Source of the DNA: Vishniacozyma victoriae
Lineage: Eukaryota; Basidiomycota; Tremellomycetes; Tremellales; Bulleribasidiaceae
Direction: 5' to 3'
NCBI GenBank assembly: GCA_017654735.1
Contig: JADPYG010000088.1
Span: forward strand, 3,782,001-3,846,000
Length of the DNA stretch: 64,000 bases
Positions 22,802 through 34,991 of this stretch are shown one piece after another. The notes under the pieces are model-generated. The model did not search any database. It worked only from the letters and a program-made list of their open reading frames with translations, and was not told the origin of the DNA. Every line of letters begins with the position of its first letter. Position 1 is the first letter of the stretch. Position numbers and translations under genes: made by a program.

Positions 22802-23163
22802 GGTTGCTGGTGGTAACGGACAGCGGCTAGGATTCTAGATCAGATAAGATGGGCGGCAATCTTAATGACACGTCAGACACCGCCTCTTATCACCGTCTAT
22901 CCTGGCGCAACTCTTCTAGTCACCATTACTCTTGCTTCGTCATGTAGCTGCGCGTGTACCTCTCATAGACCCGCATCTCCTCGTTTACCATGCTGTACAC
23001 CGAGAGTCCTTGTCTAGAGGCTTCCGTTCGATGGCTACCTCTGCTCATAAGGGCCTGAGAGGAATGGATACGGGAAGAGCGCGGGCGTCTCATTCCGGCT
23101 TCCATTCCGTTATTTACATATGATCCTCCCCCGACGCAGGATCGCCCCACTGATCAACGTATC
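22802..23163. other. Intergenic, divergent
   Basis: This gap lies between the start of the Zn2Cys6 gene and the amidohydrolase relic. No site or coding signal was recognised. Confidence 0.5.
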
Positions 23164-24107
23164 ATGATGCGTAGCTGGAACCGATCTGATTCCCCGATAG
23201 GATTCGCGAACGGACAGCTCGTTGGTCATCCGGGGGGCGAGTATAATGTCGAGGTCAAAGATGGGCTCGTCAAGAAGATATCACCAACCCCTATCAAAGG
23301 AGCATCCGAGATGATCGACTGCAGAGACAAGTGGCTTGCTCCTGTGGGTACTCACGCTACAGGCAACTGATATGTACAGTTTGATTGACTGGCTCGCAAA
23401 CCGCATACTGTCACGAGCCGCACCCCGGTACAGAAGATTACGGTATCTTCCCCTACCAGCCCAAGACCCTCGCAGAAATAGCTCGACAAGGTCGAGAAAA
23501 CGGTTTCAAGCTTGCAATCCGCGCTTTCGGTGACGAAGCCAATTCATTGACTTTCAAAACTCTCGCCGAGGGACCCAGTCCACTACCGGGAAGTACTATT
23601 GAACATGCTCAACTACTCGGTTTCGCAGATTTACCGCTATTCGAGAAATTGGGCTTGATAGCATCGGTACAACCTCAAAATATGGTCGATGACCGAGAGA
23701 CGTGTGTCAAATTCTGGCGTGGACGTGAACACCGAACATGGGCTTTCCGATCTATCATTGATGCCGGTATTCCGATGAAGTTGGGAAGTGATTGCCCATT
23801 TGCCCCGAGGCAGCCATGGGACGCTCTGGCTGTCTGTATCACTCGAGCCGCCGTTGGAGATTCACCAATGTGCGCAGAGCAGATCATCGATCTGGATACT
23901 GCATGGACAGCTTCGACTTCGGGGGGTAGCCCAAAGAGTCCTGGGACGTAATTGGTTGATCAGAACGGGCAAATACATATCCGCGGAGGCGACGGGGCCG
24001 ATCTGGTCTTGCTACCTACCGATCCACTCAAGTGCGATGCAGCCGGTCTGAGGGCGATGAAGGTAATCGGTACATTACTAGGCGGTGAATGGACGTATCG
24101 ACGATAA
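23164..24107 (+). pseudogene. Amidohydrolase (YtcJ-like) relic with internal deletion and frameshifts
   Basis: The remains of a metal-dependent amidohydrolase. The head (ATG 23164; GFANGQLVGHPGGEYNVEV, ending DCRDKWLAP) is in one frame and stops at about 23370, where the metal-binding HxH segment should begin. The frame then changes to GSQTAYCHEPHPGTEDYGIF, IRAFGDEANSLTF, TIEHAQLLGF, IASVQPQ and MKLGSDCPFAPRQPWDAL, all conserved late elements of the family. Roughly 200 residues of the barrel are missing between these parts. Near 23925-23960 the conserved GVAQRVLGRNWL is in a third register, and the original frame returns at GADLVLLPTDPL...GEWTYRR* (24107). The frame order 1-0-1-0, an in-frame TAA at about 23948 and the missing HxH argue for a dead gene. 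An intact member of the broader family lies at 39148-40929. Confidence 0.75.
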
Positions 24108-24130
24108 TCATGAAGAGGTACATGTATTTC

Positions 24131-25347
24131 TCACCCTGCAACGTTCTCGGCGACTGCCTTGCCGTCACTTCCTACCCTGGCTTCTGCCCTTTTCTCTGCT
24201 TCTCCTTCCTTTCTACCGAACAACCCTACTATAGCTTCAATAGTAGTGTTTCCGCCTGAAAATATGATCCCCAAATCCCATGACTCTACACCTTCCTCCA
24301 GTTGCCTTTGCCTCGACCAGCTTCTGAACGTCTCGTCATATAAGACAACAGCCAGCCCAACCACTGCACTAGGCTCCACAAACACCTTCATCCTCTCCAG
24401 CACCAGACGCATGGCATCCTTGATCTGATCCTCTGTAACGCTATACACCCCTTCCAAGTATTTCGCTTTCCGTTCCGAACCGCTCGTAAATATCTTCCAG
24501 GGGTTTACTCCTAATGGTGTCCGAAGTCCATCTGCGATAGTCAAAGTCTTTACCGATTCGATACGTCTCGGAGGATCTGCCGAAAGACCTCGTTGACCAT
24601 CATTACCTCCTTCAAAAGACGGTTCAGCTCCAAAAACATATGTATCGGGTTTATCGGAAAAGTATATTGTCGTTCCAGAAAGTAATCCACCTCCGCCCAG
24701 TGGTGCAATGACGGATCGCATATTGCGCCCATTCGAGAGTTTCTTGTACTGCTCATCCATCTCGAGGGCTGCTGTTCCCTGACCAAGCATTATATCTGGA
24801 TGATCGTATGGAGGGACCAAGATTGCACCGGTCCTCTCAATGACCTCCTTGACGACTTGTTCCCGTTCTTCGGAGGTGGATCCGGAAAAGTAGACTTTGT
24901 CGGTGTACTCCTGAGTGCCGGCGATTTTGGAAGGCGTTGATATGGTAGGCATGACGATGTGAGCCGGTATATCGAATGTGGAAGCGGCCAATGCTAGTGC
25001 TTGGGCGTGATTACCTGTTATCAGCCCCCGTTGCATGTGGTGGTCATACCGGACGAGTGGGTGACAACGCCTCTCTTCCGTACTTCTTCCAGTCCTATCT
25101 CTTCTATCAGATGAGTGACCGCATGGAAAGCTCCTCGGGCCTTGAAAGCACCGATGCGCTGATAGTTCTCGCATTTGAAGAAGAGATTGAAACCCGGAGC
25201 TGGTTGCCCATTCCGCGACGTCGAAGCTAATTTGTTGATTGTCTTATTCGTCAATAAGGGAGTGCGATGCACATGGTCTTTGATCTTGCTATACGCCTTC
25301 GCTATAGAGCTGGCCTCAAGTGGCATGGTTGTCGATAGCTCCGCCAT
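24131..25347 (-). CDS. Serine racemase / SRY1-like PLP ammonia-lyase
   Basis: Fold-type II PLP enzyme of the threonine dehydratase group. It either racemises serine or removes ammonia from serine, threonine or hydroxyaspartate. ATG 25347 gives MAELSTTMPLEASSIAKAYS. The PLP lysine is in FFKCENYQRIGAFKARGAFH. SSG (end of exon 1) joins NHAQALALAASTF over an intron of about 38 bp, giving the SGNHxQ substrate loop. The phosphate-binding glycine run is LGGGGLLSGT, followed by VEPSAVVGLAVV and FSGGNTTIEAI. There is no C-terminal ACT domain, so the allosteric biosynthetic threonine dehydratase (Ilv1) is unlikely. The length (about 390 residues) is slightly long because of a charged tail. Its 3' end lies 24 bp from the end of the amidohydrolase relic (convergent). 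Confidence 0.87.
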
Positions 25348-25435
25348 TGTGAATGTAATGTTTGAAAGAGCAACTTGACTGGAAGGAGAAAGTGCATATG
25401 CTCAGGTACCGGAATTACGGAATGCATAGATAAAT

Positions 25436-26977
25436 CTAAAGACGCAGGTCCGGTGGTAGTACCATATTCCTCGCATCGTCCAGCTTGAGATCCTCCAACT
25501 TCTGCTCCAGCCTCTCTGCTCGTCGATCCTTCCTGTCCCTCTTGTTGGCTGCCTTGTCCTGCTGACCACCAGGCATGACGTTGGGTTCTGGCATAGCTTG
25601 CCACGATTCAATATGCGCATCCCACTTGAGACCCATCTTCCTGGCGTTCTGAACCTTCTTTCGCCTCGTCACAAGTTCCTCATCAAATTCTGCCATGGCC
25701 GCATCTCGGACTTCCTGCCTTGTCCTGGATCGGATCTTGACACCTTCAAGTCCGGTACTGGCGTCGGCGACTAGCTCGTTCAAAGCCTTATCTCGTCCTC
25801 CAGCCTCCCATTCTTCTACAGCCACACGTCCAATCTCGACTCGCTCTGCCTGTTCCCCGAGACGTCGCTCGTTCCAACCTCGAGTCTGCTTAGCTCGACT
25901 GAATCGGGGTGATAGCTCTTCTGATAGGTATAGTGGCATTGCCGATTCAACGGTAGGTCGATTTCGATCCTCTAATGAATCGATGTATGTGTTGGAGAAC
26001 TCCTGGTTGGCTGGGGGTGGTGCACGTGATGAAGATGGGGTAATGGCGAGTAATTCCCTGGCAGCGTTGGACTGTAGCTGATCAAGGGGTAGGAGATTTG
26101 CGGGTTCGAAAGTCTGCTTGAGGTCGTCTGACGAGACATCCCATGGGCGAGCTAGAGATCAGCTATGACTCGGGACCCACGTTGCGAGGACTCACGAGAA
26201 GGAAGGCTGGGCAACTTCAATGCTGGCCAAGGGATAGAGACTTGATTGCGCTCTGGATCAGGTGCGGCAGACGATGGACCGGAGAGTCGAGCAGCATATC
26301 GATCCCATTCCTGTTTACGAGTACGCTTGTTGAAGTGAGAGCCTGATGTAGCGATTCTAGATGCAAATACACTGTCATCAGAAGAAATTCTCCATTTTAA
26401 GAGATGACTCACCTCGCAGTTCCATTCTCCTCAACACATAGCTGGACGTTACTGTAGTGGACAGGCCGACTTGTGGGTACGACATTTTGCTCCTCGTCCC
26501 ATCGGTTCTTGTCTTCCTGACTCCATCTGTCGTATGCCTCAGGTCTAGGTGATACCGTGGCTGATCGTTTATGCTATTTATCAGCTCATGGAGTTTTGCA
26601 AAGCTTACCGATAGACCATCTAGATATAACCAATTCTTCTCCAGATCGACACTTTTCACGTTATACACCTTATAACCACCAGCAGCTTTCTGCGATTCAT
26701 CCTGGAACTTCTCCCTTGGCTTCCCTACTCGCAGACGGACTTTATCTCCAGGTCTGATGTTCCATTTTCGTATACGGTCTCCAGGCTGGACGAAAGCGTT
26801 GGACGGATGAGGCACTCTTGATGGTAATCTGCATTGTCAGCGATTGAAATTGTGCAACGGGTTTTAAACGTACTTTGGGAACTTTCGACCGATGTTTTCG
26901 AGATGGTGAAGTCCTATTTATCAGTGGCTATATGGGATCCTGAGCTTACCCTTTGGGATAATTGAGACGCTCGACAT
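25436..26977 (-). CDS. MRPL40: Mitochondrial ribosomal protein uL24m (KOW domain)
   Basis: Large-subunit mitoribosomal protein. ATG 26977 starts MSSVSIIPKG, and two tiny exons lead into LHHLENIGRKFPK and LPSRVPHPSNAFVQPGDR. The KOW core follows: IRKWNIRPGDKVRLRVG, then GYKVYNVKSVDLEKNWLYLDGL, as in Mrpl40/uL24m, which binds rRNA early in assembly. After further introns comes a long C-terminal extension rich in charged residues (RSRTRQEVRDAAMAEFDEEL, RKDRRAERLEQKLEDLKLDD) ending DLRL at 25436. Bacterial L24 is about 100 residues; fungal mitochondrial forms are much longer, as here. It lies head to tail with the SRY1-like gene on the same strand, 88 bp apart. Confidence 0.85.
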
Positions 26978-27181
26978 GGTGAATGAGGTGTAATGCTAGA
27001 GTATATGCCAGACAGCCTTAAAGGGATACCAGAAAACGGTGATAAAGCTGCGATAGAAATACACGTCACGTGGGGCTCCACCCCACTTGGTCGTCAATCA
27101 TGTCCACTTTCACTAGATACCATTGTCAACTTGGTTCCTACCATAGCATAGCATACAGCTCGTCAGGCCACCTGGATTATC

Positions 27182-30100
27182 ATGAGCGGCTCGAAATTAG
27201 ACCAAATGGCAATTAGCCAGTTACTTCGATCGACGGACAATGTTCTGGTCTCTTTACCTTGCAGGATCAGGCAACCAGCAACAGGATTCGTCAAGGCGGA
27301 CGCAGTGCTGATCTCGCATAATGTGAGAGGGAATCAAGAGGCAGCGTAAGCTAGCCAGATGTATTTCAAGCTGATATGGCAGTCTGCTTATCTGTCTTGC
27401 TACCGACGAAGGGATTCAACCCCAAGTCATCCACGCATTGCCGATCAACGGTCGCTTCAAGCATAACTTACTGCAGACCCCGCCCTCGCCTTCAGTCTCT
27501 TACTTTCATCAGTCATCACGACCTCGTGAGTCCCATATCTGATATATTGCTAACATGATAGACATCACTCTAGACCTCCGCCTGGGAGACGAAAGCTACG
27601 AGCTCCGCATAGCTGCCCATCACTCGCTTGTCGTCCAGTCCTTGACAAAGGAGTTGAGAAGTTTGGCACTTGTTGTCTGTGAGTCCTTTCATCCGATACA
27701 GAGCTACATTCTGATATCAGATCACTCATCAACGCCGCCAAGCCTACAACACGAATGGCTTTGCTTCTACCCAATCGTTCCGGTACCAGAAGATACTGCA
27801 CCATCCACAAGCACTTCGATGTCAGACAAAAGCCCTCGAGATGCGTCAGGTAAGCTACACTCTATGGACGTGACTAACTTGCAGCACTCGGAATGGCTAG
27901 CCCTGATACTTCTTCAATAGTGACACCATTATCAACCATGTCCGTTACGGAGCATGTCAAGATGCCGGTAGAAGACGATGAACACCCAAATCCTTACCAG
28001 CCAACGTTCTCCAGACCAGTATTCTTACGGAAGCGGCTATTTGGTAGAGCGTCAAAGTGGTCCGACCACAAGAGCATCAAGTGAGCTCAAATCAAGAGCT
28101 GGGCTAATCATAGAATCCGTTGTGCAACCTACAATGTGAATGATAAACTGCCTCCAAAAGGGACAACGGAACTCACGGCTCTAGTAGGAGACGGGTCAGA
28201 TGATCTTTTGGTATTCGGGTTTCAGGAAGCAGGTAGGTCTAGATTGGAATTGGAACTGATGATATAGATGTTCGCCATCAGGCTCTACTGTTCTCACAGG
28301 GTAACGATAGGGCAGCATCCTGGGAAGAGGCGTTGTTCCGAGGACTGGGAGACAGGGCATCAGAGTTTGAAAAGGTATGAAGCGTCGCATCAGACAGAGC
28401 CAAGCTGACTTTCAGCTTGCTTTCAGCCAATACGTCGGAGTCATGACCTTTGTCTTGGTCAGAAAGACTCTTCGACCAGTGATCAGTAGGGTTGAAACCA
28501 GTGAGAAGGGAATCGGTCTGATGGGATTTGTCGTAAGCTCTACTGCTCCCTTCGCCGTTATCATAGCTGACTGTCAAAGGGCAACAAAGCGGTGAGAAGA
28601 GCTATACGTGGCTGGGCTGATATCAGGGAGTTGCGGTCCGTCTGAAAGTCTACGACACCACATTGGCTTTCGTCAACTGTCGTAAGTCCAACCTCACCAG
28701 CCTAGACTGAAATCAGACCTCGCTGCACACGCAAATGCCCTGGAGCGCCGGCGTGTTGACTTTAGCACTCTTGCGGACTCGTTGTCATTCCCTCGACCAC
28801 TCGAGAGTGAAGTGTCGGTATTGGCGTACGAGGAGTTCTTGCCTGATCAACCGGATCGAATGCTACCGTTACAGGACAGCAACGCTATCGTACGTTACCT
28901 GAGCATGCCTCAGCTGATGCCAGTTCTGGCTTGGTGATCTGAATTACCGAATTGACTTGGAAGAGGATAAGCTTGCTCCGCTGGTAAAGTGGAAGAGATG
29001 GCAGGAAGTCCTGGAGCATGATCAAGTGAGTTTTGATCACGCGTTGAAGCTGACTTCAGCTTCGGTCAGACATAGCTCAAGGTCGCTCTTTTGCTGGATT
29101 CCAAGAAGCTCCCATCAATTTCCCTCCGTAAGTCATCAGCTCCTATTTTAGCTGACCATAGATCCTATAAATATGTGCATGGATCAACAACGCTCGACAC
29201 TCGTAGACCAGCGGCATATACGGACCGTGTCTTGTACACGACGCCCTCCACAGCACCCAGTGCAGCGTCACCCGAAGAAGCATCTATGGTGACCCCTGGC
29301 AGCTATACATCGCACGACATACTGTGGTCTGACCATCGACCTGTCACCTGTGATTTCCAGGTAGAAGTTCGAGTGGCCGATGAAGAAAAGCGGAAAGTGG
29401 AATTGGCGCAAGTCAGGTCGGAATTGGACAAGCTCGATGAAGAGTGGGCTCCATCTATCGAGGTGGATCAGTCAGAAGTCGACTTTGGAGACATCACGTA
29501 AGGCCAAAGCCACCGCTTCGCTGACATTATAGATACGGTTGTTCGGTCACTCGTGATGTGATCTTGCGCAATAAGGGTCGAGTACCGGCCAGATTCGATT
29601 TCAAAGCACCTGTCGGGAAGGAGATATGTAAGTGGAGTATTGGGTACATTTGCTGATCTCAGGTAAGCCAACCTACTGGCCCTTCCCGGCTACTGGTACC
29701 TTGGAGCCTGGTGCCGAGACTACGTTGAAGATCACCTCGCTGGTGGACACCAAGTGGTCTTCGAAACTCACAATAGGCGAGGATGAGACGAATGGTACGT
29801 GAGTCTCCTAGTCTTGACTGACGATAGACGTGCTCGTACTACAAGTCGATGGAGGAAAGGATACTGTGAGTCTTTATCATGCGCATAAGCTGATAGCAGT
29901 TTGTCACATTACAAGCCAATTACCTGCCATCAATTGTTGGCCTACCTCTCACTCAGCTCAACAAGCTGCCTAATGGCATCCGACAAGTACCGCTCACGCA
30001 ACGAAAACGCCTGACAGATGCTGTGCCACTTCTAACACCGAAACATGAGGGTGAAGACTCGTATGAGAACAAGCCCGCCAAAGCCGTCAAGCCGGCACAA

Positions 30101-30690
30101 GTGATCTGGCGACTTTTGGAATCGTTGATGGAGAAGCATGACGGCACTCTCTGGTCCGGCAGCTCTGATTTGGAAGCGATATTAGATGTCATAGAGGTGA
30201 GTCGCATACTGGAGTTGTGCTAATAAATCAGACTCTAGACGCAGATGCGCCTCTACCAGACTGTCCGCCATCTACCATCTCACATACCCTCATTCACCTA
30301 CTGGCGGCTTTACCCACCCCACTTGTACCGACCGATTTGCAAGAGCAGTGTTGTGCTGCAGACGATAGAGATGATGGGTTTGCGATTCTGGAAGGTGTCG
30401 AAGGAGTCCATACGAATGTAGGCCAAGTTCAAGAAGACAGCAAAGCTGTGCTGATTTCCCTAGATTTTGATTGGTCTGATGAGCGTCGTCAGGCTTTGCG
30501 ATCCAGATGCAGGTTCGAACGCTTCTAGTGGTGAGCTCCTCTCTCTCGACTGTTGTATGCTTGTGTCTGACCTTTAGTCGAGAGCCTGGTACCTGCTGTG
30601 TTCGGGCCTCAGAGGGACACAGAGAGGGATGAGGCCGAGTACGAAAGACAGGGTCGGATGCGTTTCGTCAAGCTTCTCTTAGAAGGATGA
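27182..30690 (+). CDS. OCRL/INPP5B-like inositol polyphosphate 5-phosphatase
   Basis: Phosphoinositide phosphatase, probably acting on PI(4,5)P2 at endosome or Golgi membranes. ATG 27182 (MSGSKLDQMAISQLLRS) begins an N-terminal region that may be PH-like. The 5-phosphatase domain runs from IRCATYNVNDKLPP (about 28115) through GLMGFV-GNKAGVAVRLKVYD and VNCHLAAHANALERR, WLGDLNYRIDLEE (metal/phosphate site), TLDTRRPAAYTDRVLY and SYTSHDILWSDHRPV. An ASH domain follows (VDFGDITYGCSVTRDVILRNKGRVPARF), then a RhoGAP-like helical domain (KPAQVIWRLLESLMEKH to MRFVKLLLEG*). This order is diagnostic of OCRL/INPP5B. The catalytic arginine finger of active RhoGAPs is not evident, as in human OCRL. About 15 introns are needed; the protein is about 900 residues. 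Confidence 0.88.
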
Positions 30691-31009
30691 GCTCAGCTGT
30701 TAGACACTGAACGATATATACCATACTTACACTGCCACACTATACCATCATGCATCGATTTCGAAGTCCATACGTTCCCGTAGCAAAGCGTAGTTCATAC
30801 AGGCGGGCTCGGGATTTCTGCCATTTTTGGTGACGCGGGCTGCTGCTGTGTTGTTATTCTGGGATTTGTATTTGCCTGTCTATTCCTTTCATACATCCTT
30901 ATAATTTACCTTTGTATAGACTATCTCTAAGCTCGCACGTCGATCATCGCTTTCAAGATAGACTACTCAGCATTCAAACATACGAGTACAGCGATAGTCC
31001 TCTCCAAAA
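30691..31009. other. Intergenic / leader of secreted protein gene
   Basis: A T-rich tract from about 30840 runs into the leader of the next gene. Nothing else was recognised. Confidence 0.5.
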
Positions 31010-31952
31010 ATGGCGTTTCTCAAGAATATGCTTGTTCTGGGCCTTGTCACGCGAGGTAAGTCTTGCAACGGCATCCTCACACCTGAAGGATTTTGCTCTA
31101 CTCCTTGACCCATTTCATGGACGTATGTTGATGAATCCAGTGACCATGGCCCAGTCTTCCTCATCTGAACAGATGTTCTCCATCCAGACCGACGCACCCA
31201 CACCAACCTCCTCAGGCTCTTCTTCAGCATCCGCAACTGCCAGTGGAGGTCTCGGGTCAAGCATGGGAGGATTATTCCCTGAACAATGCTCTGATGATTG
31301 TGCGCCTGTAGCTCAGTCTCTGACGGTATGTGGAAATGCGTCGTGAAGTACGGAGGAAGGCTAATTTAGTAGGGCTGCGGATTAGGTGATTTGACTGGGT
31401 TTAATGTTACGTGTCTATGCAATTCCAGAGTGGAGAGTGCTTTCGTGAGTGACAGCTATAACTACCAAAGTAGTGGTCAGCTAACAAGACAGGTGACTTG
31501 TATTGAATGTGCTGGCCGAGCAGACCCAAATGCATCACAGGCAGTAGGGAGTTATCAGTCTCTAATAGACGGTATGTAACCCTACTCTACATAATTTGGA
31601 AACTGATCAAGTAGCATACGTCCAGCAATGCGCCTACGCCTCTGTAACTCTATCCAGCGCTACTGTTGACCTATCATCCACATCCGCAGCGTCATCAACC
31701 TCGGGCTCAGGCTCATCATCAGCAGCCTCTTCATCGGCATCCGCTTCATCTTCCTCTGCCGCTGGATCTACCTCCTCGGCCTCATCTACATCGAACTCAG
31801 GATCAGCGACTAGTCAGGCCGCTTCATCCGCCAGTAGCGTCGCTGCTAGTAGTACGCCCTCGAACCCAGCCCCTAGGAGTGTTGATGGAGGGTGGATCTG
31901 GGGATTGACAAGTGTTGGAGGAGTTGTCGTTGCTGCTGCCCTGGGCCTCTAG
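31010..31952 (+). CDS. Secreted Cys- and Ser-rich protein with GPI-anchor signal
   Basis: Predicted cell-surface mannoprotein. ATG 31010 gives MAFLKNMLVLGLVTR, joined over an 85-bp intron to VTMAQSSSSEQ, a signal peptide. A Ser-rich stretch is followed by an eight-Cys segment: QCSDDCAPVAQS, GCGLGDLTGFNVTCLCNSR, VTCIECAGRADPNAS and VQQCAYAS, assembled over four short introns. Then comes a Ser/Ala-rich stalk of about 90 residues and a hydrophobic tail (WGLTSVGGVVVAAALGL*) suited to GPI attachment. The eight spaced Cys recall small extracellular Cys domains such as CFEM, but the spacing does not convincingly match CFEM. The gene at 63046 has a similar layout and may be a relative. Confidence 0.8.
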
Positions 31953-33072
31953 GTCTGTGATGGCCTGAACGGATGTACGCATATTGCTGCCGGCGCAGGT
32001 GTGTGGAAGGCTTGTCGGGGAATATAACAATACAATGGGAATTCGATATAATGCATGGCTTGGACGAGCTATGCACCACTCAAATGTAGTGAGGCGCCTG
32101 ATTGTCACTTGAATACTTGATTGTCGTCAAGACCGCGAGATCGTTTGTTGAATAAGTCCAGCCTAAATACTCCCAAATGATCCAAGGAGAGTAGGTCCCC
32201 CCAACCCAGCCGACCCGGTCCAAGACCCTTCCACCGATAGTCTCATGTACCCAACCCTCAGAGCGAAACCTTTTCTGCAAGTTACGGATCTATGTTGCCG
32301 AGTTCCCTTATCCTAATGAGTCTATCAACTAGAAGCTGTTCACCTCAAAGACCTGCTGCCGTGGGAAGTACGACAAGAAGCAGAAGCTGTTGGAAACAGA
32401 TGAATGCAGGAGCATATCCGCCAGATTTACAAGCACACACACACTTCAACACAATCCAGTGCCATCTCCTCTTACAGGTCACATCACTATCGTCGTCCGA
32501 CTCCACTTGCATCCTCTTGCGCCGCTCTGCACTCACCAAGCCGGGAGCCATCGCAGACGTTCCAGACATGCTACACCGACAAACGAGATGGATCTCCGGA
32601 CCTCAAGACTCATCGGAAGCTGGTCCGTCTTCCGGCGCCGCAGAATCCGAGACCACGTCAACAAACCCCCTGCTCCAATATTCCGTGAAGCGCCGAGCCC
32701 TAGCATGATTCTTAAACGAGCTGGTTTGCCAAGACATAGCGGTAACCGAATTTGTAACCGGCGGTATCATCCGAGCAGCCATTCAGGACATCATTAGGCG
32801 ATACCTTATGAAACTCCTTTTCGGACCGAGTGTAGACCGGTTGTTCGGACTTGGGGGTCAGGTTGTAGAGTCAAGGGGGGCTTGTGGAGGAAATTTGTTC
32901 GGACTGTGGACCGGTGGACAGGGCCTCTGGGCCCGGATGAGGGGCTGGTGAGGGGATGTGAGAAAGAACGAAAAGATCAGCATCTTCTCATGGTAGTTGA
33001 CTTTCACGACCTTCCATCAATATTAGAGTCATAAGTCGCCGCATTCACGAAAACGACACGCTATCACGCAGG
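31953..33072. other. Intergenic with possible degenerate coding on the minus strand
   Basis: About 1.1 kb. A 66-codon minus frame (32080-32280; VGWVGGTYSPWIIWEYLGW) and scattered frames at 32340-32710 look partly protein-like but give no consistent gene. The last 260 bp has three TTCGGAC elements (32820, 32844, 32898) and two GACCGG elements upstream of the permease. Confidence 0.45.
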
Positions 33073-34991
33073 ATGGCATCTAACGAAACGACTATCGCAC
33101 CCATACCGCAGGCGGATGGGGAAGGACATAAAGGGAATATCGTCCATACCGATAATCACACACCCGCAGAATCGATTCACGGCGATGATCTGAAGGGAGC
33201 GGATGTCACACCCAATGTCAAGGGAGGAGATATAGCGTCAAGGTGGCTAGCAAGCTATAACGGTCCACGACCGGAATTGACCGACAAGGCGAGCGAGAAC
33301 GTTAGACTTAGAGTGAGTTCACCTCATTCTTATATGGCATCAGGCTGACGTATAGATCGACTCTTTCCTCATGCCAGTCTGCTTCTACATCTACTTTTGT
33401 CAACAGCTGGACAAATCAAGTGTTTCGTTCGCCGCCAATTTCGGACTCCGGACAGATGCCAATTTGACTGGAAGTGAATATTCTTGGTTGTCGTCTATCA
33501 TCTACTTTGCCCAGCTCGCTTTCGTATGTCTACTCCTTTGTGACGCAAGTACTCTGCTGATAAACAGCAACCACTATCGATTTACGCTTTGGTGCGGTTC
33601 CCTGTAAACCGATGGATCACATTCTGTTTCTTCGGATGGGCTATCTCGTGTATGATCTGTGCCGCCTTTGACAACTTTGCTGGTCTGGTTGTATTCCGCT
33701 TCATCCTCGGCGCCTTCGAAAGCAGTATTTCACCGTGCATGAGTACGTCCATCCGTTCCACCTGAAGAGATCCCAGAGCTGACTCTTAGTGATCATCGTT
33801 TCCTCTTGGTGGACCAGGCGAGAGCAGCCTTTGCGAAACAAGTGGGTCTTGTTGGTACATTTTCAAGGTCTCTGCTAATGTTTCTAGCATCTGGTACTCG
33901 GCAAATGGCCTCGCTCTCATCCTAGGATCTCTCCTCTCATACGGTCTCGCTCAAATCGAAGGGACCAGCTTGAAACCCTATCAATGGATCTTCCTTATGT
34001 CTGGTATCATTGCTCTGCTTTTCGCTATCCCTACCATGCTCATTCTTCCTTCGCATCCCACGACAGCCAAGTTCCTGAATGATGAGCAAAAGTACCTCGC
34101 CCTCGAGCGAATCAGGCTAAACAATACCGGAACTCAGAATACTCGTATGTCACAAACCCAAGTGTCATGTCATAACACTGACGGGCAGACTTTGACTGGA
34201 GCCAAGTACGAGAATGCTTGACCGACCCCAAGCAGTGGATCTATGTCATCTGTGTATTCTGTGTATCCCTCGTCTCAGGAGGTATCTCGGCCTTCGGACC
34301 CCTCATTATCTCCGGCTTTGGTCTAGATCCCTTCCAATCAATCCTGTACAACATGATCCCCGGAGGTATCCATATCGTCACCAACATCATTGCCGCCTAC
34401 CTCGTTACTATCACAAAGAGGAAGATGCCAGTCCTACTCGGTGTCACCTGCTTCCCGTTGGCAGCCGCTGCTGCGCTCTACGCCCTACCCCGAGGAGACG
34501 AGTACCGATCTCAGCTCCTCGCGGTATACTTCATCCTGCAAATTTTCCAGCCCGTCACTCCTGTCTTGTTCTCTTGGACATTCGCCAATACTGCCGGTCA
34601 CACTAAGAAGACCGTCACTACCGGTATGCTATTCGTCGGACTTTGTGTTGGAAATATCGTCGGACCGCAACTATACCTCACAGAGGAAGCGCCCAGGTAC
34701 CAAACTGGTCTGATTGGAAATTTGGTTGTCCTCGCCATTCTATTCGGCTTGATCATCGTCCAGACATTCTACCTGTCACTATTGAACCGACGAAACGCAA
34801 AGAAGAGAAAGGCAATGGGCAAGACTGGTCTTAACGTCGACTACTCGCTCGAGTCGTCTTCCAAATGGGCGGCGATGAAGGCTCAACAGAAACATAATGA
34901 GCAGGAGGGAGGAGTCGCCGAGGAGCACAATGCAGCTGCATTCGAGGATTTGACGGACTTGCAAAATGTCGATTTCATCTACTCTTTGTAG
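33073..34991 (+). CDS. Dal5-like anion:cation symporter (MFS, ACS family)
   Basis: Plasma-membrane permease for a small organic anion; the family includes allantoate, nicotinate, pantothenate and biotin carriers. ATG 33073 starts a hydrophilic head (MASNETTIAPIPQADGEGHK). Helix 1 begins in IDSFLMPVCFYIYFCQQLDKS, a Dal5-type motif with the QLDKSSVSFA charge pair, then GSEYSWLSSIIYFAQLA, PVNRWITF, FRFILGAFESSISPCM and WWTRREQPLRN. The second half has DPKQWIYVICVFCVSLVSGG, FQPVTPVLFSWTFANTAGHTKK and FVGLCVGNIVGPQLY. Twelve helices are expected. The C-terminal tail is charged, ending NVDFIYSL. Six exons with short introns are read. The substrate cannot be assigned. Confidence 0.9.
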
